Below, piece after piece: positions 40,528 to 49,303 of a stretch of 64,000 nucleotides of DNA. The position numbers and the translations under genes are program-made. Position 1 is the stretch's first letter. Each line of letters starts with the position of its first letter. Origin of the DNA: Novosphingobium rosa NBRC 15208 (lineage in GTDB: Bacteria > Pseudomonadota > Alphaproteobacteria > Sphingomonadales > Sphingomonadaceae); NCBI RefSeq assembly GCF_001598555.1, contig NZ_BCZE01000040.1, positions 1-64,000 of the forward strand, given 5' to 3'. The notes beneath the pieces were generated by a model that saw nothing but the letters and a program-made list of their open reading frames with translations, searched no databases and was not told the DNA's origin.

Positions 40528-40955
40528 TCGTGCTGGCGGCCCTGCTGGCCCTTCAGGGTTTTGCTGCCGACGCGGGCGAGGCGCCCAAATCGGCAGCCCA
40601 GACCGTGGCTCAGGCGGCGGAAAGCAATGGCGGTTCCGATCTTTCGGAACTGGAGAAGAAGCTTCAGGTCTGGAAGGGCCGCTGGGGCTACAATGACGGC
40701 AAGTTCGGCTGCGAAACCCGCAACACCAGCGGTGATTCGGCGGTGGATTCGGTGGGCTGTCAGGCGCTGATGGCTTGCCTCAGTCCCGAAGAAGAGCGCC
40801 TCAACGCGATCGCTCAGGGCGCCGGTGACGACAAGACGCGCGGCTCCGAGATGCAGGCGATTGTCGCCAAGGCGCAGCCTTGCATCGCCGAGAAGCGCCA
40901 TCAGGGTCTGATCGCTCTGGCCCAGCTCCGCAATTTCGGGGGAGCAGGCAAGTGA
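40524..40955 (+). CDS. Unknown exported protein inside the suf operon
   Basis: A 143-residue protein with a short N-terminal hydrophobic stretch (MIVLAALLALQGFAADA) that looks like a signal peptide. A helical region follows (LSELEKKLQVWKGRWGYND), and four cysteines (GCETRN, GCQALMACLS, PCIAEK) suggest disulfides in the periplasm. It overlaps sufC by 4 bp and sufD by 4 bp, so it is translated as part of the operon. No family recognised. Confidence 0.8.
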   Translation: MIVLAALLALQGFAADAGEAPKSAAQTVAQAAESNGGSDLSELEKKLQVWKGRWGYNDGKFGCETRNTSGDSAVDSVGCQALMACLSPEEERLNAIAQGAGDDKTRGSEMQAIVAKAQPCIAEKRHQGLIALAQLRNFGGAGK

Positions 40956-41689
40956 GCGCTGTCGCAGAGATCCTTCCCACCCGCGCCGAGGAAGATTGGC
41001 GCTATGCCGATGTGAAGGCGCTGGCCGATCTGTGGCCGCTGCCCGAGCGTGAGACCATCACCGTTCCCGCTGGCGGCAGTTTCGCGCGTTCCATCGTGCA
41101 GACCGCAGGCGGCGTCACCCGCCTGTCGCTGGTGCTGGAAGCCAAGGCCAGTGCGGCGCTGCATGTGCTGAACGCGGGCGGCCCCTATGCCCGCGTTGAG
41201 ATCGATGTGGTGCTGCATGAGGGCGCAGACTTCACGCTGGGCGGCGCGCAACTGGCGCAGACCGGTCAGACGGTGGAAATCGTCACCAAGGTCACCCATG
41301 CCCATCCCGATGCGGTCAGCCGTCAGCTGGTGCGCTCGGTGGCGGGCGGGCAGGGCGTCGTCACCTATCTGGGCAAGGTCAAGGTCGAGCCCGGCGCGGA
41401 CGGCACCGATGGCGAACAGAGCGTGCGCGCCATGCTGCTGGACCGCACCGCCACGGCCAACGCCAAGCCCGAGCTGGAAATCTACGCCGACGATGTGAAA
41501 TGCGCCCATGGCTGTGCTGTGGGTGAGCTGGACGCCAACGGGCTGTTCTATCTCGCCGCGCGCGGTCTGCCGCCTGCGCAGGCCAAGGCGCTGATGCTCT
41601 CGGCTTTTATCGCCGAGGCTTTCGATGGCGCCGAAGAAGGCGACCATCTGCAGTCGCTGGCGCAAAAGCTGCTGGAGGAAGCGCTGTGA
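40952..41689 (+). CDS. sufD: Fe-S cluster assembly protein SufD
   Basis: A 245-residue SufD, shorter than the roughly 420-residue E. coli protein but retaining the beta-helix core and the C-terminal signature ELEIYADDVKCAHGCAVGELD plus YLAARGLPPAQAKALMLSAFIAEAF. GTG 40952 is the start, preceded by GGGGGAGC and overlapping the previous stop (GTGA). The reduced N-terminus is common in sphingomonads. It overlaps sufS by 4 bp. Confidence 0.94.
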   Translation: MSAVAEILPTRAEEDWRYADVKALADLWPLPERETITVPAGGSFARSIVQTAGGVTRLSLVLEAKASAALHVLNAGGPYARVEIDVVLHEGADFTLGGAQLAQTGQTVEIVTKVTHAHPDAVSRQLVRSVAGGQGVVTYLGKVKVEPGADGTDGEQSVRAMLLDRTATANAKPELEIYADDVKCAHGCAVGELDANGLFYLAARGLPPAQAKALMLSAFIAEAFDGAEEGDHLQSLAQKLLEEAL

Positions 41690-42897
41690 GCCGTTCGCTC
41701 GCCGAGATCCGCGCCGACTTTCCGGGCCTGAAAACCCGTGAGGGCGGCGTGTGGCATTATCTCGACAGCGGGGCGACGGCGCAGAAGCCGCAGGCCGTGA
41801 TCGAGGCCACGGTGCGCGCGATGGGGGCGGATTACGCCACCGTCCATCGCGGCGTCTATGCCCGCAGCGCCGAGATGACTCTGGCTTACGAGGCGGCGCG
41901 CCGCACCGTGGCCCGTTTTATCGGCGGCGATGAGCATGAGGTCGTCTTCACCCGCGGCGCCACCGAGGCGATCAATCTGGTAGCCAACAGCTGGGGCGCG
42001 GCGACTCTGAAAGCGGGGGATCGCATTCTGATCTCCACGCTGGAGCATCACTCGAACATCGTGCCGTGGCAGATTCTGCGCGACAAGCTCGGTTTCGAGA
42101 TCGATGTCTGCCCGCTCACCGAAGATGGCCGCATCGATCTGGATGTTGCCGAAACCATGCTGACCCCGGCGCACAAGCTGGTGGCGCTGGCGCATGTCTC
42201 CAACGTGCTGGGCAGCGTGCTGGATGTGGAACGCGCCGTGGCGCTGGCCAAATCGGTTGGCGCGAAAGTGCTGATCGATGGCTGTCAGGCCGTGCCGCGT
42301 CTCAAGCTCGATCTGGCCGCGCTGGGTTGCGATTTCTACGTCTTTTCCGCCCATAAGCTCTACGGCCCCACCGGCATCGGCGCGCTGTGGGTGAAGGCGG
42401 AGGTTCTCGCCACCATGCAGCCATGGCAGGGCGGCGGCTCGATGATCGACCGCGTGACCTTCGAGAAGACGACCTGGGCCCCGGCGCCCACCCGCTTCGA
42501 GGCGGGCACGCCTGCGATCGTCGAGGCGATCGGCTTTGCCGCGGCCATCGATTATGTCGAAGCCATCGGCATGGATGCGATCCACGCCCATGAACTCTCG
42601 CTGGTGGACAGCCTGCGCGGAGAACTGCGCGCTTTCAACTCGATCCGTCTGTTCGGGCCCGATCATGCGGCGGGCATCGTGTCTTTTTCCATGGACGGGG
42701 TGCATCCGCATGACCTCGGCACTATCTTGGATGAGGAAGGCGTGGCGATCCGCGCCGGGCATCATTGCGCCCAGCCTTTGATGGAGCATCTGGGCGTGCC
42801 CGCCACCGCCCGCGCCAGCTTTGGCCTTTACAGCGATGACAGTGACATTGCCGCCCTGCTGCGCGGCATCGAGCGAACCAAGAGGATTTTCGGATGA
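41686..42897 (+). CDS. sufS: Cysteine desulfurase SufS
   Basis: A 403-residue PLP-dependent group II cysteine desulfurase supplying sulfur to SufBCD. The PLP lysine is in FYVFSAHKLYGPTGIGALW, the catalytic cysteine loop is IRAGHHCAQPLMEHLG, and HRGVYARSAEMT is conserved. No sufE gene is nearby; the downstream SufT-like and SufA genes complete the operon. It overlaps sufD and the next gene by 4 bp each. Confidence 0.97.
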   Translation: MSRSLAEIRADFPGLKTREGGVWHYLDSGATAQKPQAVIEATVRAMGADYATVHRGVYARSAEMTLAYEAARRTVARFIGGDEHEVVFTRGATEAINLVANSWGAATLKAGDRILISTLEHHSNIVPWQILRDKLGFEIDVCPLTEDGRIDLDVAETMLTPAHKLVALAHVSNVLGSVLDVERAVALAKSVGAKVLIDGCQAVPRLKLDLAALGCDFYVFSAHKLYGPTGIGALWVKAEVLATMQPWQGGGSMIDRVTFEKTTWAPAPTRFEAGTPAIVEAIGFAAAIDYVEAIGMDAIHAHELSLVDSLRGELRAFNSIRLFGPDHAAGIVSFSMDGVHPHDLGTILDEEGVAIRAGHHCAQPLMEHLGVPATARASFGLYSDDSDIAALLRGIERTKRIFG

Positions 42898-43400
42898 GCG
42901 AGTCCACAGCCGGAAACGGCGCCCCCCGTTTCACCGTGGAAGAGGTTGATGCCGCCCCCACCCCGCCGCGCGCGCGGGTGGAGGATGTGACTCCCGCCCC
43001 TTCGGAAAGTGCCGAGGAAAAGGCCGAGCGCAAGCGCGACTATCTCGATGGTTTCCTCAGCCAGCAGCCCACCGGCATGGCCCCCAACGAACCGGGCGGC
43101 GAACTGTATGAGGCGGTGGTCGATGCGCTGAAAGAGATCTATGACCCGGAAATCCCGGTCAACATCTACGAACTGGGCCTGATCTACGGCGTGGACATCA
43201 CGCCCGATGGCGCGGTGGCGATCACCATGACGCTGACCACCCCGCATTGCCCGGTGGCCGAATCCATGCCGGGCGAGGTGGAACTGCGCGTCGCCAGCGT
43301 GCCCGGCATCCGCGAGGCCGAGGTCAGCCTGGTGTGGGACCCCGCCTGGGACCCGGCGAAAATGAGCGACGAAGCCCGCCTCGAACTGGGGATGCTGTGA
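42894..43400 (+). CDS. sufT: SUF system assembly protein SufT-like (MIP18/DUF59)
   Basis: A 168-residue protein with a variable, charged N-terminus (residues 1-55) and a DUF59/MIP18 domain: LYEAVVDALKEIYDPEIPVNIYELGLIYGV, TMTLTTPHCPVAE with the conserved cysteine, and VSLVWDPAWDPAKMSDEARLELGM. Such proteins help mature Fe-S proteins. It overlaps sufS by 4 bp. Confidence 0.92.
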   Translation: MSESTAGNGAPRFTVEEVDAAPTPPRARVEDVTPAPSESAEEKAERKRDYLDGFLSQQPTGMAPNEPGGELYEAVVDALKEIYDPEIPVNIYELGLIYGVDITPDGAVAITMTLTTPHCPVAESMPGEVELRVASVPGIREAEVSLVWDPAWDPAKMSDEARLELGML

Positions 43401-43402
43401 TC

Positions 43403-43768
43403 ATGAGCGACACCGAAACCAAGACCCGCCGCGCTCGCCCCGCCGCCGTCACGCTGACGGCCACGGCAGAGGCGCGCATCGCCCATCTGATGGCAAGCGC
43501 TCCCGATGGTTCGGTGGGCGTGAAACTGTCCACCCCGCGCCGGGGCTGTTCGGGTCTGGCCTATTCGGTGGATTATGTCAGCGCGGCCAACGCGTTCGAC
43601 GAAAAGATCGAGACGCCGGGCGGCGTGCTCTTCATCGATGGGGCCAGCGTGCTTTATCTGGTGGGATCGGTGATGGACTGGGTGGAGGACGATTTCACCG
43701 CCGGTTTCGTCTTCAACAATCCCAATGCCAAGGGCAGCTGCGGCTGCGGTGAGAGTTTTACCGTTTAA
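43403..43768 (+). CDS. sufA: A-type Fe-S carrier in the suf operon (SufA-like)
   Basis: A 121-residue HesB/IscA protein. Ligand cysteines are in PRRGCSGLAYSVDY and KGSCGCGESF. ATG 43403 lies 2 bp after the previous stop. It is the second A-type carrier in the window (the other is at 11574). Last gene of the suf operon, followed by a GGCGAGAGT/ACTCTCGCC hairpin. Confidence 0.93.
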   Translation: MSDTETKTRRARPAAVTLTATAEARIAHLMASAPDGSVGVKLSTPRRGCSGLAYSVDYVSAANAFDEKIETPGGVLFIDGASVLYLVGSVMDWVEDDFTAGFVFNNPNAKGSCGCGESFTV

Positions 43769-43779
43769 TCCTTACCTCA

Positions 43780-43805
43780 GGCGAGAGTCCCTCATCACTC
43801 TCGCC
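43780..43805. terminator. Hairpin at the end of the suf operon
   Basis: GGCGAGAGT (43780-43788) and ACTCTCGCC (43797-43805) form a perfect 9-bp stem with an 8-nt loop between two convergent genes. There is no T-run, so termination may be inefficient or need Rho. Confidence 0.55.
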
Positions 43806-43813
43806 CGCAGCGA

Positions 43814-44233
43814 TCACGCGCCGGTCACGCCCCCCGTCAAACGGCGTTCGTTGCCTTCGGTTGTGATCGCTTCGGCGTCCACCAGCCTGATCTGCATTTC
43901 CTGCTGCCGCAGATAGGCCAGTAAAGCCGCCGGCACCGCCCGCGCCTTCACGCAGCATTGCCGCAGCAGCGCCAGAGCCGCGGGCGAGCTTGCCCCGCCC
44001 TCATCGATCCGCGCCAGCAGCCAGTGCGATTTGGTGTCATCCATCACGCCAGCGGGCGCGCGCTGTTCCACCAGCCAGGTCGAGATCGTCTCGCCCAGAA
44101 ACTCCACCCATTCGGGCGAGGGTGAGCGGACATGCATGTTGATGGCCAACAGCGCCTCGGCATCGTCCGGGCTCATGCCCGGCCGGTTCGGGTCGGCGGG
44201 GCGGCCCAAAGGGCTGCGATTCGTCTCGTTCAT
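43814..44233 (-). CDS. Hypothetical helical protein
   Basis: A 139-residue soluble protein with no recognised family. An N-terminal polar stretch is followed by DDAEALLAINMHVRSPSPEWVEFLGETISTWLV, which suggests a helical domain built around tryptophans. A second segment (DDTKSHWLLARIDEGG) resembles repeats seen in sphingomonad hypothetical proteins. Convergent with the suf operon. Confidence 0.65.
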   Translation of the reverse strand: MNETNRSPLGRPADPNRPGMSPDDAEALLAINMHVRSPSPEWVEFLGETISTWLVEQRAPAGVMDDTKSHWLLARIDEGGASSPAALALLRQCCVKARAVPAALLAYLRQQEMQIRLVDAEAITTEGNERRLTGGVTGA

Positions 44234-44313
44234 CCCGTGCGTCCTTTCGGTTGCGCCCCCGGAGCCGAGATGCCGTTTTGTCCCTTACAGCAGAGTGAAC
44301 CAAAAATTCAGGT

Positions 44314-44339
44314 AGAGTGATGTTTTCATATCACACTCT
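44314..44339 (-). terminator. Hairpin after the lipoprotein gene
   Basis: Reading on the minus strand, AGAGTGTGAT and ATCACTCT pair with one bulge around an ATGAAAAC loop, followed within 12 nt by ATTTTTGG. It starts 9 bp past the lipoprotein stop at 44348. Confidence 0.55.
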
Positions 44340-44347
44340 ATGCTGGG

Positions 44348-44782
44348 TCACCGCTTGCGCAGCGCCGCCACGCAGGCCGCCCGGTCCACATCGCGCGCAT
44401 CGGTGCCGCGCCGGGCATCGACGTAGGAGGCGCGCGGCGCCTGACCTGGCGCGGGCGGGTAGAGATAGACGTCCAGCACGCAGGCCGTGCCGCTGAATTG
44501 CAACTTGCGCGCATCGCCCTCGACCACGTCCAGCCGCGGCGTGCCGAACAGGCGCTGCAATTCGGGCTGCGTGGCGCCGATCACCCCCTGCAGCCCCGGC
44601 AGCGACTGCACGCGCGCGGCAGGTGGCGGCGCATGATAGATCGCGGCGGGCGGGGTGGCCGTGCTGCCCCCATGATGCGGCGGGCGCGGCGTGGAGACGG
44701 GCCGAACCGGCTCGCTTCCGCAAGCGGCGAGAAAACCCAGCAGAGGAAGCGCGAAAAAAGAGCGATGGAAAGGCAGGTTCAT
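44348..44782 (-). CDS. Small lipoprotein
   Basis: A 144-residue protein with a lipoprotein signal (FFALPLLGFLAAC, lipobox LAAC). A proline/histidine-rich linker (STPRPPHHGGSTATPP) leads to a small globular domain (LPGLQGVIGATQPELQRLFGTP and SGTACVLDVYLYPP). ATG 44782 is preceded by GAAAGGCAGG on the coding strand's template side, and upstream in-frame codons lack similarity. The domain resembles BamE/SmpA-like small folds only loosely; function unknown. Confidence 0.75.
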   Translation of the reverse strand: MNLPFHRSFFALPLLGFLAACGSEPVRPVSTPRPPHHGGSTATPPAAIYHAPPPAARVQSLPGLQGVIGATQPELQRLFGTPRLDVVEGDARKLQFSGTACVLDVYLYPPAPGQAPRASYVDARRGTDARDVDRAACVAALRKR

Positions 44783-44934
44783 GGCGCGTGTGATGGACTG
44801 AGCATGCGGGGCGGTCAATTGCCGCCCATGCGCATTGTCGCGCGCTGCTGGCGTTCCGGCATATCTGCCCATTGCCCTTGCCCCGCCCGCCCGCTAGGCG
44901 CTGAAAGATTATTGCCCTCAGGAAAGGCCCTTTG

Positions 44935-45933
44935 ATGACCCAGCCCACCACCGATGTCATCGCCATCGGCAATGCCATCGTCGATGTGATGGCCCCCTGC
45001 GCGGATGCCCTGATCGCGGAGCTGGGCCTCTCGCGCGGTGGCATGACTCTGGTCGACGCCGATCAGGCCAAGGTGCTCTACGACGCCATGGGCCCGGCGC
45101 GCGAAATCTCCGGCGGCTCGGCGGCCAACACGCTGGCCGGTCTGGCCCTGCTGGGCGCGAAGTGCGCCTTCATCGGCCAGGTCGCGCAAGACCAGCTGGG
45201 CGAGGTCTTCGCTCATGACATCCGCTCGGGCGGCATCGCCTTCGACACGCCCGTCGGCCCGGCCAGCTCGCCCACCGGCCGCTGCCTGATCTTCGTGACG
45301 CCCGATGGCCAGCGCACCATGAACACCTTTCTGGGCGCCAGCCAGTTCCTGCCCGCCAGCGCGCTGGACGACAAGGCCATCGCCGACGCGCAGGTCCTGT
45401 ACCTTGAAGGCTACCTCTGGGATCCGGAAGAGCCGCGCAACGCCATGCGCCGCGCGATTGCCGCCGCCAAGAATGCCGGTCGCAAGGTGGCCTTCACCCT
45501 TTCGGCCGTCTTCGTGATCGACCGCCACCGCGACGACTTCAACGCCCTGATCAACGAGGGCCTGATCGATATCCTCTTCGCGAATGAGGAAGAACTCGCC
45601 GCCCTGACCGGCCTTGAGGACTGCCACGAAGGCCTCGCCTCGCTGACGGGCAAGGTGCCCACGGTGGTGGTGACGCGCGGCTCGGAAGGTGCGCTGGCCG
45701 TGTCCGATGGGCAGCAGGCGCAGGTCGCCGCGCAGCCCATCGAGCGCGTGGTGGACACCACTGGCGCTGGCGATCTCTTCGCTTCGGGCTTCTTGTTCGG
45801 TTTCGTGCGCGGGCGTTCTTTGGAGGAATGTCTGACTCTGGGCTCGGTTTGCGCGGCCGAGATCATCAGCCATTTCGGTGCCCGGCCCGAGGTGGATCTG
45901 AAGGCCTTGGTTTCCGAGAAGATCGGGGCTTAA
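44935..45933 (+). CDS. PfkB-family sugar/adenosine kinase
   Basis: A 332-residue ribokinase-like kinase. The substrate motif is SGGSAANTLAGLALLG (about residues 58-73). The catalytic signature DTTGAGDLFASGFLFGF contains the base Asp (about 280). Sequence character (DVIAIGNAIVDV … GGMTLVD) fits the adenosine kinase-like branch common in alphaproteobacteria. ATG 44935 follows AGGAAAGG. Substrate assignment is inference. Confidence 0.9.
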   Translation: MTQPTTDVIAIGNAIVDVMAPCADALIAELGLSRGGMTLVDADQAKVLYDAMGPAREISGGSAANTLAGLALLGAKCAFIGQVAQDQLGEVFAHDIRSGGIAFDTPVGPASSPTGRCLIFVTPDGQRTMNTFLGASQFLPASALDDKAIADAQVLYLEGYLWDPEEPRNAMRRAIAAAKNAGRKVAFTLSAVFVIDRHRDDFNALINEGLIDILFANEEELAALTGLEDCHEGLASLTGKVPTVVVTRGSEGALAVSDGQQAQVAAQPIERVVDTTGAGDLFASGFLFGFVRGRSLEECLTLGSVCAAEIISHFGARPEVDLKALVSEKIGA

Positions 45934-45949
45934 GGCTTAAAAGGAAAGT

Positions 45950-46183
45950 GCGAGGGGGTTACCCCCTCGCGCTCCCATAACGTCTTCCGACGAAGCGGCA
46001 GCGGCGCCCGATCCTTGCGCCTCGGCTCTCCACCTGCGAGACCTAAGGCGCCGCAGGCTTTCAACCCTATGATGATAGCGCAGCGCTGGCATTTCCTGCC
46101 TGCGGCGCTGCAAACTTGGCGCAAGGCCGAACCCGTGGCGCCAACGCAGACATTAAAGGGAGCGCGAGGGTTATGACCCTCGC
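45950..46183 (-). repeat. Intergenic repeat element copy 9 (orientation B)
   Basis: A 234-bp copy with left stem GCGAGGGGG-TTA-CCCCCTCGC, GCTCCCATAACGTCTTCCG, the central GCCGCAGGC / GCCTGCGGCGC pair, and GGCCGAACCC … CATTAAAGGGAGC plus hairpin. A pyrimidine tract (ATCATCTTTTTCCTTT) follows. It fills most of the 341-bp gap between the PfkB kinase and the small ORF at 46275. Confidence 0.92.
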
Positions 46184-46274
46184 ATCATCTTTTTCCTTTA
46201 ACCCCTTAAACACCCGGATGTTCTACCGTCCTGCCGTATACGCATAGAATGCCTGAGCGCAGGAGGCACAACCC

Positions 46275-46472
46275 ATGGCCATTTCCACGAGTTCGGTGAC
46301 ATCAAGCACGGTCACCCGGACCCAGTATGATTCGCAGCCGCAGCAGCTGCGCCCGCAGGTTGAGCAGAAGACTCAGTCGCAGAAGGAGCAGGAGACTCCG
46401 GCGCCAACCTACAACAGCGATCTCAACCTGCCGAATGACGGCACCGGGGCCAGCTACAGCTTCCTCGTTTAA
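46275..46472 (+). CDS. Small Gln/Thr/Ser-rich protein
   Basis: A 65-residue polar protein (MAISTSSVTSSTVTRTQYD…) rich in Ser, Thr and Gln, with no hydrophobic segment. A strong AGGAGG lies 10 nt before ATG 46275, and codon third positions look chromosomal, so I consider it real. It ends 3 bp before the convergent purD stop. Family unknown. Confidence 0.65.
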   Translation: MAISTSSVTSSTVTRTQYDSQPQQLRPQVEQKTQSQKEQETPAPTYNSDLNLPNDGTGASYSFLV

Positions 46473-46475
46473 CGA

Positions 46476-47765
46476 TCAGCCTTCCGCCTCACGCGCCACT
46501 TCGCGCCAGCCGATATCGCGGCGGCAGAACAGGTCGGGCGCAGTGATGGCATCCACGGCGGCATAGGCGGCCTTTTGCGCCTCTGTCACATTCGCGCCTG
46601 TCGCCGTGACGTTCAGCACGCGCCCGCCGTTGATGGTCAGCGTGTCTCCATCCAGCGCCGTGCCCGCGTGGAAGACCTTCGCGCCTGTCGCTTCGGCCTT
46701 GTCGATGCCCTCGATGGTGCCGCCCTTCTTGGGCGTTTCGGGATAGTTCTGCGCGGCCAGCACCACCGTCAGCGCGGTGTCCTTGCTGAAGACAGGCGGC
46801 TTGGCAGAGGCCAGCTCGCCCGTGGCGCAGGCCAGCAGCAGCTCGGCCAGATCCGACTGCAGGCGGCGCATCATCACCTGCGTTTCGGGGTCGCCGAAGC
46901 GGGCGTTGTACTCGATCAGGCTGGGGCCGTTGGCGGTCAGCATCAGACCGGCGAACAGCACGCCGCAATAGGGCGTTCCCTCGGCGGCCAGCGTGCTGAC
47001 GGTGGGGGCGATGATGCGCTCCATCACCTCGGCTTCCAACTCGGGCGTCAGCACCGGGGCGGGCGAGTAGGCGCCCATGCCGCCGGTGTTGGGGCCGGTG
47101 TCGCCTTCGCCCACGCGCTTGTGGTCCTGCGCGCTGGCGAAGGCCATGATGCTGGTGCCATCGGTGAGGGCGAAGAAGCTGGCTTCCTCACCCGTCATGA
47201 ACTCCTCGATCACCGCTTCGGCGCCCGCCGAGCCGAAGCGCCCGGCGAAGATGTCCTGCACGGCGGCGACAGCCTCATCCATCTTCATGGCGACGGTGAC
47301 GCCCTTGCCGGCGGCCAGACCATCGGCCTTGATGACCACCGGGGCACCGAAGCGTTCCAGAGCGGCCATGGCGTGGGCCTCGCTGGAAACGCGCTCGTAA
47401 CCGGCGGTGGGGATGTTGGCGCGGGCGCACAGATCCTTGGTGAACCCTTTCGAGCCTTCAAGCTGGGCCGCTTCCTTCGAGGGGCCGAACACCGGCACGC
47501 CCGCCGCGCGCAGCGAATCGCCAAGGCCATCGACCAGCGGCGCCTCTGGGCCGACCACCACAAGGCCGATGGCCTGCAGGTGGCAGAAGGCGACCACGGC
47601 GTCGTGATTCGTCACATCCAGCTTCACGCATTCGGCGTCTTGCGCGATGCCCGGATTTCCGGGCGCGGCGAAGAGCTTTCCACCGCTGCGCACCGCTTGG
47701 GATTGCGCCAGCTGCCACGCCAGCGCATGTTCGCGCCCGCCCGAGCCCAGGAGAAGGATGTTCAT
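46476..47765 (-). CDS. purD: Phosphoribosylamine-glycine ligase
   Basis: A 429-residue ATP-grasp enzyme for the second committed step of purine synthesis. Conserved parts are MNILLLGSGGREHALAWQL, VVGPEAPLVDGLGDSLR, VVIKADGLAAGKGVTVA, EEFMTGEEASFFALTDG, NTGGMGAYSPAPVL and EYNARFGDPETQ. The ATG shares two bases with the divergent xseA ATG (CATG at 47763-47766), so each promoter must lie inside the other gene. Confidence 0.97.
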   Translation of the reverse strand: MNILLLGSGGREHALAWQLAQSQAVRSGGKLFAAPGNPGIAQDAECVKLDVTNHDAVVAFCHLQAIGLVVVGPEAPLVDGLGDSLRAAGVPVFGPSKEAAQLEGSKGFTKDLCARANIPTAGYERVSSEAHAMAALERFGAPVVIKADGLAAGKGVTVAMKMDEAVAAVQDIFAGRFGSAGAEAVIEEFMTGEEASFFALTDGTSIMAFASAQDHKRVGEGDTGPNTGGMGAYSPAPVLTPELEAEVMERIIAPTVSTLAAEGTPYCGVLFAGLMLTANGPSLIEYNARFGDPETQVMMRRLQSDLAELLLACATGELASAKPPVFSKDTALTVVLAAQNYPETPKKGGTIEGIDKAEATGAKVFHAGTALDGDTLTINGGRVLNVTATGANVTEAQKAAYAAVDAITAPDLFCRRDIGWREVAREAEG

Positions 47766-49254
47766 GCCCGCTTACCCGCCTTATGCCGATGATGATGGTC
47801 CTGGCGGGCTGGTAGCGAAGCAGACGCCCGGGGACAACGCAGAGGCGCTCTCCATCACCGAGATTTCCGCGCTTTTGAAGCGAACGGTGGAAGATCGCTT
47901 CGGTTTTGTGCGGGTGCGGGGCGAATTGTCGGGCGTGAAGCGCGCGGCATCGGGCCATTTGTATCTGGCGCTGAAGGATGAGGGCGCGCGGCTCGATGGC
48001 GTGATGTGGAAGGGCAGCGTGGCGCGTCTGGGCTTTCTGCCCGAGGATGGCGTGGAGGTGATCGCCACCGGCAAGCTGACCACCTATCCGGGCCGCTCGA
48101 ACTATCAGATCGTGATCGAGCGCATGGAGATCGCGGGCGAGGGCGCCCTGCTGGCCCTGCTGGCGAAAACCAAGGCGCGGCTGGAGGCGGAAGGACTGTT
48201 CGCCTCCGAGCGCAAGCGGGCGCTGCCCTTTCTGCCCCGCGTGATCGGCGTGGTGACATCGCCCACCGGCGCAGTGATCCGCGACATCCTGCACCGCCTG
48301 GCCGACCGTTTTCCCAGCCATGTGATCCTCTGGCCGGTGCTGGTGCAGGGGCAGGGGGCGGCGCAGCAGGTCGCCGCCGCCGTGCGCGGCTTTGGTGCCT
48401 TGGCACCGGGCGGGCCGGTGCCGCGCCCCGATGTGCTGATCGTCGGGCGCGGCGGTGGTAGCATCGAGGATCTGTGGAGTTTCAACGAAGAAGAGGTGGT
48501 GCGCGCCATCGCCGAGAGCCCGATCCCCGTGATCAGCGCCGTCGGCCATGAGACCGACACAACGCTGGCCGATTTCGCCGCCGACCGCCGCGCGCCCACC
48601 CCCACCGCCGCCGCCGAAATGGCCGTGCCGGTGCGCGAGGATCTGTTGGCCACGGTGGGCGAATTCGCCCTGCGTCAGCGCCGGGCCGTAACGCGCGGGC
48701 TGGACCTGTCGCGCGAGAGGCTGGCGGTGCGGGCGCAGCGCCTGCCTTCGGCCCGCACGCTGCTGGAAGAGCCGACCCAGGCGCTGGATGAAGCTGGCGA
48801 AAAGCTGCGTCGCGGTCTGGCCGGGCGGGCTCAGGTTGCTGGCACGCAGTTGCAGCGCGTCGCCGGGCGGCTCTCGCTGCCTTTGCTGGCGGCGCGACTG
48901 GAACGCGCGCGCGAAAGGCTGGCGGCACAGAGGCTCAATCCCGCGCTGCTCTCGGCGCGCCTGCGTGAGGATGGGCGGCGGCTCGATGGCGTGACGCGGG
49001 TGATGGCCAGTCTTAATCCTGATGCCGTGCTGGCGCGGGGCTATGTGCGGGTGACCGGCGAGGATGGCCGCACGTTGGTGGGCCATGCTCAGGCCTCGGC
49101 CGAGGCGCGGCTGACGTTGCATTTCCGCGATGGCCTGCTCGACGTTGCCCCCTTGGATTCAGAGGCGGTTCAGCCGCGTCCGGCTCCCCGTAAGGCCGCG
49201 CCGCGCCGCAGTGAAACCTCGGAAAAGCCCGTACAGGACGACCTGTTCGGCTGA
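47764..49254 (+). CDS. xseA: Exodeoxyribonuclease VII large subunit
   Basis: A 496-residue XseA. The OB-fold is at about residues 25-125 (LSITEISALLKRTVEDRFGFVRVRGEL). The catalytic core has GVVTSPTGAVIRDILHRL, DVLIVGRGGGSIEDLWSFNEE and ISAVGHETDTTLADFAADRRAPTPTAAAE. A long coiled-coil C-terminal half follows. ATG 47764 is preceded by AGGAGAAGG at a good distance. The small subunit gene is not in the window. Confidence 0.96.
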   Translation: MPAYPPYADDDGPGGLVAKQTPGDNAEALSITEISALLKRTVEDRFGFVRVRGELSGVKRAASGHLYLALKDEGARLDGVMWKGSVARLGFLPEDGVEVIATGKLTTYPGRSNYQIVIERMEIAGEGALLALLAKTKARLEAEGLFASERKRALPFLPRVIGVVTSPTGAVIRDILHRLADRFPSHVILWPVLVQGQGAAQQVAAAVRGFGALAPGGPVPRPDVLIVGRGGGSIEDLWSFNEEEVVRAIAESPIPVISAVGHETDTTLADFAADRRAPTPTAAAEMAVPVREDLLATVGEFALRQRRAVTRGLDLSRERLAVRAQRLPSARTLLEEPTQALDEAGEKLRRGLAGRAQVAGTQLQRVAGRLSLPLLAARLERARERLAAQRLNPALLSARLREDGRRLDGVTRVMASLNPDAVLARGYVRVTGEDGRTLVGHAQASAEARLTLHFRDGLLDVAPLDSEAVQPRPAPRKAAPRRSETSEKPVQDDLFG

Positions 49255-49303
49255 CGCGCCCGATGGCATTGGAGCGTGGCGCCAAAGATGGTAGTAAGGT
49301 TAG

